Source: Bacteroidales bacterium (GTDB taxonomy: Bacteria > Bacteroidota > Bacteroidia > Bacteroidales > UBA932). Taken from it: a stretch of DNA of 64,000 nucleotides. Made by a program: the position numbers and the translations under genes. Numbering within the stretch: position 1 is the first letter of the stretch; every line of letters begins with the position of its first letter. Shown here one piece after another: positions 40,440 to 49,912 of the stretch. The notes under the pieces were generated by a model. The model saw only the letters and a list, made by a program, of their open reading frames with translations. It did no database searches and was not told the origin of the DNA. The stretch lies in contig JAFSMS010000001.1 of NCBI GenBank assembly GCA_017447815.1, forward strand, positions 34,922 to 98,921, in the 5' to 3' direction.

Positions 40440-41762
40440 ATGTTTGAAAATCTGAGCGAGAGACTGGAGCGGTCTTTCAAGATACTGAAAGGTGAAGGCA
40501 AAATCACCGAAATCAATGTGGCGGAAACGGTCAAGGACATCCGGAAGGCCCTTTTGGATGCCGACGTCAGTTATAAGGTAGCCAAGGATTTCTGCAACCG
40601 CGTCAAGGACAAGGCCATGGGCGCCAATGTGCTCACCGCCGTGAAGCCGCAGCAGATGATGGTGAAAATCACCCACGACGAGTTGGTGGATTTCATGGGT
40701 TCGACGGCCCAGGACATCAACCTCAAGGGGAATCCCGCCATTGTGCTGGTGGCCGGCCTCAACGGTTCCGGTAAAACCACTTTCTCCGGAAAACTGGCCC
40801 TTCACGTCAAGTCCAAGCGGGGGATGAAAGTACTCCTTGCCGCCTGTGACACCTTCCGTCCCGCCGCCATTGAGCAACTCAAAGTCCTGGGAGAGAGCAT
40901 CGGGGTCCCCGTCTATACGGAAGAAGGGGAGAAGGACCCGATCCGGATTGCCCGGGCGGCCGTCGCCAAGGCCAAGGCCGAAGGCTACAGCGTCGTGATC
41001 GTGGATACCGCCGGCCGACTGGCCGTGGACCAGCAACTCATGGACGAAATATCGGCCCTTCACCAGGCCATCCGTCCTACCGAGACGCTGTTTGTGGTGG
41101 ATGCCATGACCGGACAGGATGCCGTGGAAACGGCCAAAGCCTTCAACGACCGGCTGGACTTTGACGGCGTGGTGCTCACCAAGATGGACGGTGACACCCG
41201 TGGCGGCGCCGCCCTTTCCATCAAGGCCGTGGTGGGAAAGCCCATCAAGTTCGTCTCGGCCGGCGAAAAGTTGGAAGCCCTGGATGTCTTCCATCCGGAC
41301 CGTATCGCCGACCGGATCCTGGGCATGGGAGACGTGGTCTCCCTCGTGGAGAAGGCCCAGGAACAGTTTGACGAAAAACAGGCCCGTGAACTCAAGAAGA
41401 AACTCGCCAAGGACCAGTTCACCCTGTGGGATTTCTACCAGCAAATCCAGCAGGTGAAGAAGATGGGCAACATCAAGGACCTCGCCGGAATGATCCCCGG
41501 CGTCGGGAAGGCGATCAAGGATGTAGATATCCCGGACGACGCTTTCAAGAGTACAGAGGCCATCATCCTGTCCATGACTCCCTATGAGCGCGAGCATCCC
41601 GAGGCCATCAACGGCTCGCGCCGGAAGCGCATTGCCGACGGTTCCGGCACCTCGCTCCCGGAAGTGAACAAACTGCTCAAGCAGTTCGAAGGGACGCGCA
41701 AACTCATGAAAGGCGCCGTCACCGGTACGCTCATGCAGCAGATGAAAGGTTTCAGGAGGTAA
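40440..41762 (+). CDS. ffh: Signal recognition particle protein Ffh
   Basis: Binds nascent signal peptides and 4.5S RNA and targets ribosomes to the membrane. The 440-residue protein has the N domain (1-85), the SRP GTPase with VAGLNGSGKTTFSGKLA (G1), DTFRPAAIEQL, VIVDTAGRLAVD (G3) and VLTKMDGDTRGG (G4), and the methionine-rich M domain ending MQQMKGFRR with RKRIADGSGTSLPEVNKLLKQF. Full length. A nucleotidase lipoprotein gene follows 26 bases downstream. Confidence 0.98.
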   Translation: MFENLSERLERSFKILKGEGKITEINVAETVKDIRKALLDADVSYKVAKDFCNRVKDKAMGANVLTAVKPQQMMVKITHDELVDFMGSTAQDINLKGNPAIVLVAGLNGSGKTTFSGKLALHVKSKRGMKVLLAACDTFRPAAIEQLKVLGESIGVPVYTEEGEKDPIRIARAAVAKAKAEGYSVVIVDTAGRLAVDQQLMDEISALHQAIRPTETLFVVDAMTGQDAVETAKAFNDRLDFDGVVLTKMDGDTRGGAALSIKAVVGKPIKFVSAGEKLEALDVFHPDRIADRILGMGDVVSLVEKAQEQFDEKQARELKKKLAKDQFTLWDFYQQIQQVKKMGNIKDLAGMIPGVGKAIKDVDIPDDAFKSTEAIILSMTPYEREHPEAINGSRRKRIADGSGTSLPEVNKLLKQFEGTRKLMKGAVTGTLMQQMKGFRR

Positions 41763-41788
41763 TCAGGCGACTAATAGACCCAATCAAT

Positions 41789-43552
41789 ATGAAAACACGC
41801 AGTTGTTTCTTTCTGGTAGCCGTTTCGGTCCTGACGCTGTCCGTAGCGTGCAACCGTAGCCTCAAGGATGGCGACTACACCCTCACCGTGCTCTCCACCA
41901 ACGACGTACACGGCACCTGGTTCGACTCTTCCTATGTGGACGGCAAAATTCGCCGCTCCATCTTCGCCATGAACTATTACATCGACAGCGTCCGCACGGC
42001 CGACGGTTTCGACAATGTGCTGCTGCTCGATGCAGGGGACTGTCTGCAGGGAGACAACGCCCCCTATTATTTCAACTATATCGACACGGTGACCCCGCAC
42101 CTTTTCCCGCGTCTGCTTGAATACATGAAGTACGATGCGGTGGCCATGGGCAACCACGATGTGGAGACCGGTCATTCCGTATATGACCGCGTTGCGGCAG
42201 ACCTCGAGAAAGCCGGGGCCCCTTTCCTGGCCGGAAACGCCATCCGCAATGACAACGGGCAGCCCTATTTCCCTCTGTACAAGATGGTCCGAAAGGCCGG
42301 CCTCAAGATCGCGGTCATCGGCTACAACAATGCCAATATCGCCGCCTGGCTGAGCGAAGAACTCTGGAGCGGAATGCATTTCGTGTCAATTGCCGACATC
42401 ATCCAGAAAGATGTGGACTATGTGCGTGCCAAGGAAAGGCCCGATGTGGTGGTGGCCGCCATGCATTCGGCCTGCGGCCGCGGAGACGGTACCATCCTGG
42501 AGGCCGAAGCCCTGGACGCCTTCAACAAGGTGAAGGGGGTGGACTGGCTCATCTGCGGGCACGACCATCGGCCCTATGTGGAGACGCGGGACAGTTGCGC
42601 CCTCCTGAATTCCGGCAGCCACAGCCGTTACGTGGCCCATGGAAAAATGCATCTGAGCGTCAAGGACGGGCAGATTGTGAAGAAGTCCTTCGAGACCGAC
42701 CTCATCCGCGTCAAGGCCGAAAAGGCCGACCCTGTGATGCGCGCCCATTTCCAGAAGGATTTCGAGGCGGTACGGGCCTTTACCCTCCAGGAGGTAGGCA
42801 TACTGAATACCGACCTCGATACCCGGGACGCCTACGCCGGCATGTGCGACTATATGAACCTCATCCACACCATTTGCCTGGCCCAGAAGCCGGCCGAGAT
42901 TTCGATAGCCGCCCCGCTTACGTATAACGGCCACGTCGATGACGGCATCCTTGTCTTCAACGACTTGTTCACCATTTATCCGTTTGAGAATCAGTTGTAT
43001 GTGGTGAAGATGACCGGCGCCGAACTGCAGAAGTACCTGGAGGTTTCGTACGACAAATGGATCAATACCATTTCCAAGCCGACAGACCATATCCTGCAAA
43101 TCCGGGGAGGGGACGACCTCCGTACCCAGCAGAGGGGCTGGTCGTTCGTGAACCGTGCCTATAATTTCGACTCCGCGGCCGGCATCAATTATACGGTGGA
43201 TGTCACCAGGCCGGCGGGCAGCCGCGTGGTCATTTCTTCCATGGCCGACGGCTCCGCTTTCGACCTGCAGCGGGAGTACAACGTGGCCCTCACCTCCTAC
43301 CGCGCCAGCGGCGGCGGGAATCTCCTCAAGGAAGCCGGCGTGGACAGCGACCGGATTGACGAGCGTGTTGTGGCCCGTTATCCTGAAATCCGCAATCTCC
43401 TGTACGATTATCTGATGGAGAAGGGAAGTATCGACCCGGAAGTAATCGGGAAGGCAAGTGTCATCGGCCGATGGAAATTCGTGCCCGAAAGGCTGGCGGA
43501 ACCCGCCCTCGAACGGGACATGAAACTTCTTTTCCCGGGATACGGCGATTAA
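41789..43552 (+). CDS. UshA-like 5'-nucleotidase lipoprotein
   Basis: Dephosphorylates nucleotides or related compounds outside the cytoplasm. The 587-residue protein has a lipoprotein signal (LSVAC, Cys21), a calcineurin-like metallophosphatase domain (LTVLSTNDVHG, LLLDAGDCLQGDNAP, VAMGNHDVE, WLICGHDHRPY) and a 5_nucleotid_C domain (about residue 340 on; PLTYNGHVDDG, DLFTIYPFENQLYVVKMTG, YNVALTSYRASGGGN) that binds the nucleotide. It may be cotranscribed with ffh. It converges on the antiporter gene with a four-base stop overlap. Confidence 0.92.
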   Translation: MKTRSCFFLVAVSVLTLSVACNRSLKDGDYTLTVLSTNDVHGTWFDSSYVDGKIRRSIFAMNYYIDSVRTADGFDNVLLLDAGDCLQGDNAPYYFNYIDTVTPHLFPRLLEYMKYDAVAMGNHDVETGHSVYDRVAADLEKAGAPFLAGNAIRNDNGQPYFPLYKMVRKAGLKIAVIGYNNANIAAWLSEELWSGMHFVSIADIIQKDVDYVRAKERPDVVVAAMHSACGRGDGTILEAEALDAFNKVKGVDWLICGHDHRPYVETRDSCALLNSGSHSRYVAHGKMHLSVKDGQIVKKSFETDLIRVKAEKADPVMRAHFQKDFEAVRAFTLQEVGILNTDLDTRDAYAGMCDYMNLIHTICLAQKPAEISIAAPLTYNGHVDDGILVFNDLFTIYPFENQLYVVKMTGAELQKYLEVSYDKWINTISKPTDHILQIRGGDDLRTQQRGWSFVNRAYNFDSAAGINYTVDVTRPAGSRVVISSMADGSAFDLQREYNVALTSYRASGGGNLLKEAGVDSDRIDERVVARYPEIRNLLYDYLMEKGSIDPEVIGKASVIGRWKFVPERLAEPALERDMKLLFPGYGD

Positions 43553-45801
43553 ACGGCCATCAGCGCTTCGATATCCTTTCGCTCACCGACAATCCACACG
43601 ACATCGCCATCCTCCAGCGGGAGGGTGGCGTTTGGTACATGGAGGGCCCCGTCGGGCTTTTCGATTCCGGCGACAAGGCAGTGATAGCGGTTGCGGATTC
43701 CGCTCTCCAGGAGGTTTCGGCCGATGAACGGGGAAGTGCTGCCGATGGCCAGACGCCGCAGAATCATCTCCCCCTCCCCGGCGAAGTTTTCCGGCAGGGC
43801 CTGTTCCGAGGCTTCCATGGCCTTCCCGAAGGCTTCCAGCCCGGAGTCGGTGCCGATTACCTGGATGCGGTCGTGCGGGAAGATGCGGTCGGTGGCCTTC
43901 GGGATGTTGATCCGTTTGGCTCCGCGGAGGATGGAGACCACATGTACGCCGTAATGCTGCCCGAAATTAAGTTCGCGGAGTTCTTTCCCGGCCCATTCCA
44001 CCTCGGCCGGAATGTCAAAGGTGGTGAGGTGAAGGTCTTTGTCCAGCAGGCGTGAGGCATACTCCGGCTTTTTCTCCCCCAGGTATTCGGCCCTCTTCTC
44101 ACGGGAATTGAGGTTGGTCATGAAGGTTTGCTCGATGCGGTGGGAGTATTGTTTGGTCCACCGGCTGAAGAGCAGGAAAACGACAATGCCCACCACGAGC
44201 AGAAGGATGAGAAGGACGGAAATGTGGAAGAGGCGGGCCAGCACGTAGAAGACGAAGGAAGAGGCCAGCAGGAAGCGGATCACCACGCTGGCGATAAGCG
44301 GAGCCCGGTTGGCCTTGTTCTCTTCCCACAGGGCGTAGAATTCCTCGCTCTTGTTCATCTTGATCATGAGGGCGCGCAGGAAGGGGGCCATGGCGCTCAG
44401 GATGACAGCCGCCGCGGCCACGTGGGCCCAGATGCCGGGAATCCATTTTTCGGCCAGGGGCAGCAGGACGCTGAACCCGATGATGCACACCGCAATGCAC
44501 AGAATGCTGTAGATAATGACGTTGCGGATGACGGCGCCCAGAAACTGTTTCCAAAGGCTGTCCTTGCCGCTGCGGGGTTCCGAAGCCTCGGCGTAGTTGT
44601 TCAGGACGGTTCTGACTTTTTCCGGAAGGTGCCTGTAGAGGAGCCCGTAGGCAGGTTCCGCCAGGCGGATCATGTACGGCGTAAGGAAGATGGTAATCAC
44701 CGAGACGGCCACCACAACCGGATAGAGGAAGTGGCTGGTAACGCCGAGCGTTACGCCCAGCGACGCGATGATGAAGGAGAATTCGCCGATTTGCGTGAGG
44801 GAGAAACCGCATTGGAGGGCTGTCTTGAGCGGCTGGCCGGACAGCAGGACACCCGCCGTGGCAAAGAAAGCCTGGCCCAGGATGACCGTAATCGTAATCA
44901 CCAGGATGGGAAGCCAGTACTGGGCGATCATGGCCGGATCCACCATCATGCCTACCGAAACGAAGAAAATGGCTCCGAACAGGTCTTTCACCGGTTTGAC
45001 AAGGTGCTCGATGTGCTCGGCCTCCAGGGTTTCCGACAGGATGGAGCCCATGATAAAGGCGCCGAAAGCGGCCGAGAAACCGGTTTTCGCGGCGATCACC
45101 ACCATCATGAAGCACAGGCCCAGCGATACCACCAGCAGGGTTTCGTCGTTCATCAGCGAACGGGTCTTCCGGAGAATCAGGGGGATGAGATAAATGCCCA
45201 CCAAAAGCCACAGAATCAGGAAGAAGACCAGTTTCAGGATGCTTCCCACCAGTTCTCCGCCTTCAAAATTGGACGATACGGCCACCGTGGAAAGGACGAC
45301 CATGAGCACCACCGCCAGGATGTCTTCCAGGATGAGGATGGACATGACCAGTCCGGCGAATTTCTTTTTGGCCAGCCCCAGGTCTTCCAGGGCTTTGTAG
45401 ATAATGGTGGTGGAACTCATGCAGATCATTCCGCCGAGGAACAGGGCGTCCATCTTGCTCCATCCGAAGGCCGATCCCACGGTGAAGCCCAGGGCAATCA
45501 TCCCGAAGATGATGGTGAGGGCCGCGATGATGGCCGGACCGCCCACCTTCACGATCTTTTTGAAACTGAACTCCAGCCCCAGGGCGAAGAGGAGGAAGAT
45601 GACGCCGATGTCCGACCAGACATGGATGCTGGCGGCATCCATGACGGAAGGCGTGAGCGAAAAATGAGGACTGGCGATGAATCCCGCTACGATATAGCCC
45701 AGCACCAGAGGCTGCTTCAATTTCTTGAAGACGAGTGTCATGATGCCGGCGCAGATAAGAATCAGCGCAAGGTCGGCAATGAGCGGGGCCAGTTCGTTCA
45801 T
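43549..45801 (-). CDS. CPA2-family cation:proton antiporter with RCK_C domains
   Basis: A Kef-type monovalent cation/proton exchanger of the inner membrane. The 750-residue protein has about 12 membrane helices in residues 1-410 (PLVLGYIVAGFIASPHF, DIGVIFLLFALGLEFSF, ILEDILAVVLMVVLST), more hydrophobic segments at about 430-560, and two RCK_C/TrkA_C regulatory domains: about 600-660 (WAGKELRELNFGQHYGVHVVSI) and about 680-750 (FIGRNLLESGIRNRYHCLVAGI). No NAD-binding RCK_N domain is seen between pore and RCK_C. The ion (Na or K) cannot be assigned. Confidence 0.9.
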   Translation of the reverse strand: MNELAPLIADLALILICAGIMTLVFKKLKQPLVLGYIVAGFIASPHFSLTPSVMDAASIHVWSDIGVIFLLFALGLEFSFKKIVKVGGPAIIAALTIIFGMIALGFTVGSAFGWSKMDALFLGGMICMSSTTIIYKALEDLGLAKKKFAGLVMSILILEDILAVVLMVVLSTVAVSSNFEGGELVGSILKLVFFLILWLLVGIYLIPLILRKTRSLMNDETLLVVSLGLCFMMVVIAAKTGFSAAFGAFIMGSILSETLEAEHIEHLVKPVKDLFGAIFFVSVGMMVDPAMIAQYWLPILVITITVILGQAFFATAGVLLSGQPLKTALQCGFSLTQIGEFSFIIASLGVTLGVTSHFLYPVVVAVSVITIFLTPYMIRLAEPAYGLLYRHLPEKVRTVLNNYAEASEPRSGKDSLWKQFLGAVIRNVIIYSILCIAVCIIGFSVLLPLAEKWIPGIWAHVAAAAVILSAMAPFLRALMIKMNKSEEFYALWEENKANRAPLIASVVIRFLLASSFVFYVLARLFHISVLLILLLVVGIVVFLLFSRWTKQYSHRIEQTFMTNLNSREKRAEYLGEKKPEYASRLLDKDLHLTTFDIPAEVEWAGKELRELNFGQHYGVHVVSILRGAKRINIPKATDRIFPHDRIQVIGTDSGLEAFGKAMEASEQALPENFAGEGEMILRRLAIGSTSPFIGRNLLESGIRNRYHCLVAGIEKPDGALHVPNATLPLEDGDVVWIVGERKDIEALMAV

Positions 45802-47343
45802 TTACTTGGCGTAAGCGACGGAACGGGTTTCGCGGATGACCGTGATCTTAACCTGACCGGGATAGGTCATTTCATCCTGGATCTTCTGGGCAATTTCACC
45901 GGAAAGGACTTCGGCATCGTGGTCGCTGACCTGTTCGGCCCCTACGATGACGCGGAGTTCACGGCCGGCCTGGATGGCATAGGCCTTGGTGACGCCGGGA
46001 TAACTGCCGGCCAGGTTTTCCATGCCGCGGAGGCGTTTGATATAACTTTCGATCACTTCCCGGCGGGCCCCCGGACGGGCACCGGAGATGGCATCACCCA
46101 CCAGCACCAGCGGGGCATAGAGGGAAGTCATTTCCGTTTCTTCGTGGTGAGCGCCGATGGCGTTGCAGATTTCCGGTTTTTCCTTGTACTGTTCGGCCAG
46201 TTTCATGCCCAGGAGCGCATGGGGGAGTTCGGGGTCTTCCTCGGAGACCTTGCCGATATCGTGCAGGAGGCCGGCGCGTTTGGCGATTTTGGGGTTGAGG
46301 CCCAGTTCGGAGGCGAGGATGGCGCAGATGTTGGCCACCTCACGCGAGTGCTGCAGGAGGTTTTGTCCGTAGGAGGAGCGGTATTTCATGCGGCCGATCA
46401 GACGGACCAGTTCCATGGACAGGCCGTGGATTCCCAGGTCGATGCACGTGCGTTTGCCGGTTTCCAGGATTTCCTCTTCCAGTTGTTTCTGCACCTTGGA
46501 AACCACTTCCTCGATGCGGGCGGGATGGATGCGGCCGTCCACGACGAGCTGGTGCAGGGCCAGGCGGGCCACTTCGCGGCGAACCGGGTCGAAGGCGCTC
46601 AGAAGGATGGCGTCAGGGGTGTCGTCCACAACGATTTCCACGCCGGTCGCGGCTTCCAGAGCCCGGATATTGCGACCTTCCCGGCCGATGATGCGGCCCT
46701 TGATTTCGTCGTTCTCGATGGGGAAGGTGGTGACGGCGTTCTCGATGGCCGTTTCCGTAGCCGTGCGCTGGATGGTGTTGATGACGATGCGTTTGGCTTC
46801 CTTGGCGGCGTTCAGACGGGCTTCGTCCAGACAGTCGTTGATGTAGGCCTGGGCTTCGGTGCGGGCCTCCGCCTTCATGGATTCCATGAGTTGGTTCTTG
46901 GCCTCCTGGGCCGACATGCCGGCCACGGCCTCAATCTGGCGGATCACCTGGTCCCTCAGTTCCGTGTACTCGGTTTCGCGGATTTTCATCTGCTCTTCCT
47001 GGGCCTTGGCACTGGCCTTCTGGGCCTCCAGTTCCTTGTTCTTGCGGTCCGTTTCGTTGATTTTCTGGTTCAGGGTGTTTTCCTTCTGCTTCACGCGGTT
47101 TTCCGCTTCCCGGATCTGGGCGTTTTTCTCATTGACGGCCTTCTCGTACTCGCTTTTGAGGTTGAGATACTTTTCCTTGGCCTGCAGGATGCGTTCGTTC
47201 TTGATCTTCTGGCCTTCCAGTTCTGCTTTCTCCAGGATCTCTTCCCGCTTTCCCTTGAGTACGGAGCGGCGGATCAGTATGTACGCGCCCAGGGCGATGG
47301 CTGCACCCAGGACGAATCCGATGACTAAACTGATGATATTCAT
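45802..47343 (-). CDS. rny: Ribonuclease Y
   Basis: A membrane-anchored endoribonuclease that starts mRNA decay. The 513-residue protein has one N-terminal membrane helix ([20 protein letters not shown]), a long coiled coil (about 25-200), a KH domain ([28 protein letters not shown]) and an HD domain ([18 protein letters not shown]). The ATG at 47343 was chosen because it places the membrane helix at the N-terminus; an upstream in-frame extension would run toward the 6S-like RNA. Confidence 0.96.
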   Translation of the reverse strand: MNIISLVIGFVLGAAIALGAYILIRRSVLKGKREEILEKAELEGQKIKNERILQAKEKYLNLKSEYEKAVNEKNAQIREAENRVKQKENTLNQKINETDRKNKELEAQKASAKAQEEQMKIRETEYTELRDQVIRQIEAVAGMSAQEAKNQLMESMKAEARTEAQAYINDCLDEARLNAAKEAKRIVINTIQRTATETAIENAVTTFPIENDEIKGRIIGREGRNIRALEAATGVEIVVDDTPDAILLSAFDPVRREVARLALHQLVVDGRIHPARIEEVVSKVQKQLEEEILETGKRTCIDLGIHGLSMELVRLIGRMKYRSSYGQNLLQHSREVANICAILASELGLNPKIAKRAGLLHDIGKVSEEDPELPHALLGMKLAEQYKEKPEICNAIGAHHEETEMTSLYAPLVLVGDAISGARPGARREVIESYIKRLRGMENLAGSYPGVTKAYAIQAGRELRVIVGAEQVSDHDAEVLSGEIAQKIQDEMTYPGQVKITVIRETRSVAYAK

Positions 47344-47414
47344 AAAATGTATGTTGTGTTTAACTGTTTTTAATCCAAATGGCAGTTTCCTCTTTCGCTG
47401 TGAGGAAACTGCCA

Positions 47415-47604
47415 TGAAAGAAAAGCCGTCAGCATCTAGTCAGAAAATCTTATGGGAATAAGATTTGGGTCCCGACCGGTTTCTGAGATCCCGCGTCCTG
47501 CAGATGCAGAATTCCCGAAGGTAACTGGGGGCCTGTCATCCCCGGTCTGAGTCAACCCTGTACGTTGAAACGTGTTGATTTCAGCTTTCGATGGTTGACG
47601 GCTT
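47415..47604 (-). ncRNA. ssrS: 6S-like RNA
   Basis: Between zapA and rny, the reverse strand has a structure fitting 6S RNA, the regulator that binds RNA polymerase. A closing stem AAGCCGTCA (47604-47596) pairs perfectly with TGACGGCTT (47431-47423), and CATC pairs with GATG just inside. The central part holds one small hairpin on each arm (ACGT-TTCA-ACGT; AATCTTA with TAAGATT). The upper stem pairs GGGTT with GACCC and GACCGG with CCGGTC. A T-rich tail (TTTTCTTT) follows. At about 190 nucleotides the length fits. 6S beside zapA is also the proteobacterial arrangement. The fold was done by eye. Confidence 0.7.
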
Positions 47605-47611
47605 ATTTTGT

Positions 47612-47896
47612 CTATCTGTTCTCCTGCAAATAGTTTTCCAGGTCCTTTGCCAGAAGGTCTTTGTCTTCCTTGTACCGGTCGATATCCTGTTGCAGTTGCA
47701 GCCGGATGACGGTTTCGTGGAGGGCTATCATGGACAGCAGGTCCGAAACGTTTTTTCCGGGATAACTGCGGGTAAAGGCTGCGAAACGCCGGTTGATGGT
47801 TTCCGCGGCTTCCCGGTAAAGCTGCTCCGCTTCAGGGGTGGAGGCCGTCAGGTTGAACATGCGGCCGGCAATCTTTATGTTGATTTTCTGGTCCAT
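47612..47896 (-). CDS. zapA: Cell division protein ZapA
   Basis: Binds and bundles FtsZ filaments in the Z ring. The 94-residue protein has the ZapA opening (QKINIKIAGRMFNLTAS) and a C-terminal coiled coil (LQLQQDIDRYKEDKDLLAKDLENYL). The ATG at 47896 lies one base after the stop of the upstream coiled-coil gene; the longer upstream start would overlap it. The 6S-like RNA starts seven bases downstream. Confidence 0.9.
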   Translation of the reverse strand: MDQKINIKIAGRMFNLTASTPEAEQLYREAAETINRRFAAFTRSYPGKNVSDLLSMIALHETVIRLQLQQDIDRYKEDKDLLAKDLENYLQENR

Positions 47897-47897
47897 G

Positions 47898-48170
47898 TCA
47901 GGCTTCCTCCAGATAGGAGATGCATTTATCAATCTCCCTGATTAATGTATCGACTTTGGCTTTTGCTTCCGCGTTGAAAGTGCCGCTGGAAAAAGCCTCG
48001 GCAAGTTTCCTGGTCTCTATTTGGGATTCCAGTTCATTGATCTGTTTCCTCAGGTTTGCTCCGGTTTCCTCGCACGCCTGTAACTCCTGGCGGAGACGTT
48101 CGTTCTCTGCCTTCTCAGCCTCATAACGTGCAATCAGCTGTTCAATCTGTTTTCTGAGATTCTCCAGCAT
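47898..48170 (-). CDS. Small coiled-coil protein upstream of zapA
   Basis: A 90-residue protein, almost all heptad-repeat coiled coil in the first 60 residues (LENLRKQIEQLIARYEAEKA, ENERLRQELQ) and a short helical tail. Size, shape and position resemble ZapB-like division proteins, but the sequence alone does not prove it. It has its own -7 box (48194-48201) and probably forms a transcript with zapA and the 6S-like RNA. Confidence 0.75.
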   Translation of the reverse strand: MLENLRKQIEQLIARYEAEKAENERLRQELQACEETGANLRKQINELESQIETRKLAEAFSSGTFNAEAKAKVDTLIREIDKCISYLEEA

Positions 48171-48193
48171 GGCCGATTTTTACTTAATTCTTG

Positions 48194-48201
48194 CAAAGAT
48201 A
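48194..48201 (-). promoter_or_regulatory. Promoter -7 box of the coiled-coil-zapA operon
   Basis: The reverse strand reads TATCTTTG, 23 bases before the ATG at 48170. Confidence 0.7.
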
Positions 48202-48245
48202 CAAAAAAATGTTCAGGTTTTATCAATATTAATGAAATAACTGTG

Positions 48246-49073
48246 TTACAGCCGCTGAAGAATCCGTTTGAAGAGGAAGGTCATCTTGTCTGCGGCCGCA
48301 TCGGCGGCTTTCACGATGGCTTCTCCGTCCGTAACATAGTTTTCGTCTTCCGTGGCGTGGGCGACATCCGTGATGACGGACATGCCGAAAACCGGAATCT
48401 CGCTGTGCCGTGCCACGATGACCTCCGGGGTGGTGCTCATGCCCACGGCGTCGGCCCCGATCTGGCGGAAGTAGCGGTATTCGGCCGGCGTTTCATACGA
48501 AGGACCGCTGCAGGCCACGTAAACGCCCTTTTGCAGGAAGATTCCCTCTTCCCGGGCTATCTCTTCGGCCAGACGGATGAGGGCCGGGTCGTAGGGCCGG
48601 GTCATGTCCGGAAAACGGGGGCCGAACTCATCCAGGTTGGGGCCGATGAGGGGATTCGGAAGAAGGTTGATGTGGTCGCGGATGATCATGAGGTCTCCCA
48701 CGTGGTAATCCAGGTTGGTCCCGCCGGCGGCATTGGAGACGAACAGGTAGCGGATGCCCAGCAGTTTCATCACCCGGATGGGTAGGGTGGAGAGCTGGAT
48801 CTCATATCCCTCGTAGTAATGGATGCGGCCCTGCATGGCGATGACGGTTTTGCCGGAAAGGGTTCCCGCGATAAAATTTCCTTTGTGGCCGATGGCCGTG
48901 GATACCGGAAAGCCGGGGATGTCCTTGTAGGGGATCACGAGCGGATTTTCAATTTCATCGGCCAGTTTTCCCAGCCCGCTGCCCAGGACGATGCCCACGA
49001 CGGGTTCGAACCCTGCCAGACGCTTTTTAACATAGTCGGCAGCCAGGTGGATTGTTTCGATATAACTCATCAT
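48246..49073 (-). CDS. Purine nucleoside phosphorylase, copy 1 (Asp at the purine site)
   Basis: Phosphorolysis of purine nucleosides. The 275-residue trimeric-type (PNP/MTAP family) enzyme has GIVLGSGLG (phosphate site), [45 protein letters not shown] (purine-site Glu) and [20 protein letters not shown]. At the position of human PNP Asn243 this copy has Asp236, while the tandem copy has Asn236. In the family, Asn goes with 6-oxopurines and Asp with 6-aminopurines as in MTA phosphorylase. This copy may therefore prefer adenosine or methylthioadenosine. It overlaps the upstream copy's stop by four bases. Confidence 0.92.
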   Translation of the reverse strand: MMSYIETIHLAADYVKKRLAGFEPVVGIVLGSGLGKLADEIENPLVIPYKDIPGFPVSTAIGHKGNFIAGTLSGKTVIAMQGRIHYYEGYEIQLSTLPIRVMKLLGIRYLFVSNAAGGTNLDYHVGDLMIIRDHINLLPNPLIGPNLDEFGPRFPDMTRPYDPALIRLAEEIAREEGIFLQKGVYVACSGPSYETPAEYRYFRQIGADAVGMSTTPEVIVARHSEIPVFGMSVITDVAHATEDENYVTDGEAIVKAADAAADKMTFLFKRILQRL

Positions 49074-49900
49074 TTCATTTCTCTTATCATTTTTTCAATG
49101 AGCCGCGTCATCTTTTCCGCAGCTGCGTTGGCGGCGGCGATCACGTCCTCGCCGTCGTTCTGATAGTCTTCCGCATAATTGTCATGGGCCTCGTTGGTGA
49201 TCACGGAAATGCCGAACACCGGAATGCCGGCGTGGCGGGCTACGATGACCTCCGGGATGGTGGACATCCCGACGGCGTCGGCCCCGATGGTGCGGAAGAA
49301 CTTGTATTCGGCCGGGGTTTCGTAGGAAGGCCCCGTACCGCCCAGATAGACCCCCTTCTGCAGCGTGATGCCTTCTTCCTCGGCCACTTGGAAGGCCAGC
49401 CGGATGAGGGCGGGGTCGTAAGGACGCGTCATGTCCGGGAAGCGCGGCCCGTATTCGTCGAAGTTGGGGCCGATGAGGGGGTTGGGGAGCAGGTTGATAT
49501 GGTCCCGGATCACCATCAGGTCGCCGATGTGCAGATGGTATCCGATGCCGCCGGCCGCGTTGGAGACGATCAGCGAGCGGATGCCGACGCCGATCATGAC
49601 GCGGATGGGAAGGACCACCTTGTCCATCCCGTAGCCTTCGTAATAGTGGATGCGCCCCTGCATGGCGATGACGGTCTTGCCCCCCAGTTCCCCGATGATG
49701 AAGTTCCCCTTGTGGCCGGCGGCCGTGGAGACGGGGAAGCCGGGCAGTTCACGGTAGGGGATGACGACGGGCTGGCGGATGGAGTCGGCCAGGGAGCCCA
49801 GTCCGCTGCCGAGGACGATGCCCAGCACCGGTTTACGGCCTTCCAGGCGGTCCTGGAGGCAAGCAGTTATCCTATTGATGGTTTCGATTCTTGGATCCAT
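49070..49900 (-). CDS. Purine nucleoside phosphorylase, copy 2 (Asn at the purine site)
   Basis: A 276-residue paralog of the next gene, aligning without gaps over the first 240 residues. It carries [40 protein letters not shown] and [12 protein letters not shown], with Asn236 at the human Asn243 position, predicting inosine/guanosine-type (6-oxo) substrates. It lies 12 bases after the MTA/SAH deaminase, whose product is a 6-oxopurine nucleoside, so the two may act in sequence. Confidence 0.92.
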   Translation of the reverse strand: MDPRIETINRITACLQDRLEGRKPVLGIVLGSGLGSLADSIRQPVVIPYRELPGFPVSTAAGHKGNFIIGELGGKTVIAMQGRIHYYEGYGMDKVVLPIRVMIGVGIRSLIVSNAAGGIGYHLHIGDLMVIRDHINLLPNPLIGPNFDEYGPRFPDMTRPYDPALIRLAFQVAEEEGITLQKGVYLGGTGPSYETPAEYKFFRTIGADAVGMSTIPEVIVARHAGIPVFGISVITNEAHDNYAEDYQNDGEDVIAAANAAAEKMTRLIEKMIREMK

Positions 49901-49912
49901 AATGTTCAGGTT

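Noticed and set aside
17745-43552. Three convergent gene pairs with four-base stop overlaps (17745-17748, 34512-34515, 43549-43552)
   Set aside because: Curious, but it follows from the near-palindromic overlap of stop codons (TTAG, CTAA, TTAA) in a compact genome, so it needs no special explanation.
44128-47328. Forward open frame of over 1000 codons opposite the antiporter and rny
   Set aside because: It spans two well-supported reverse genes, is rich in His, Asp, Gly and Gln in the pattern of antisense codons, and has no family features.
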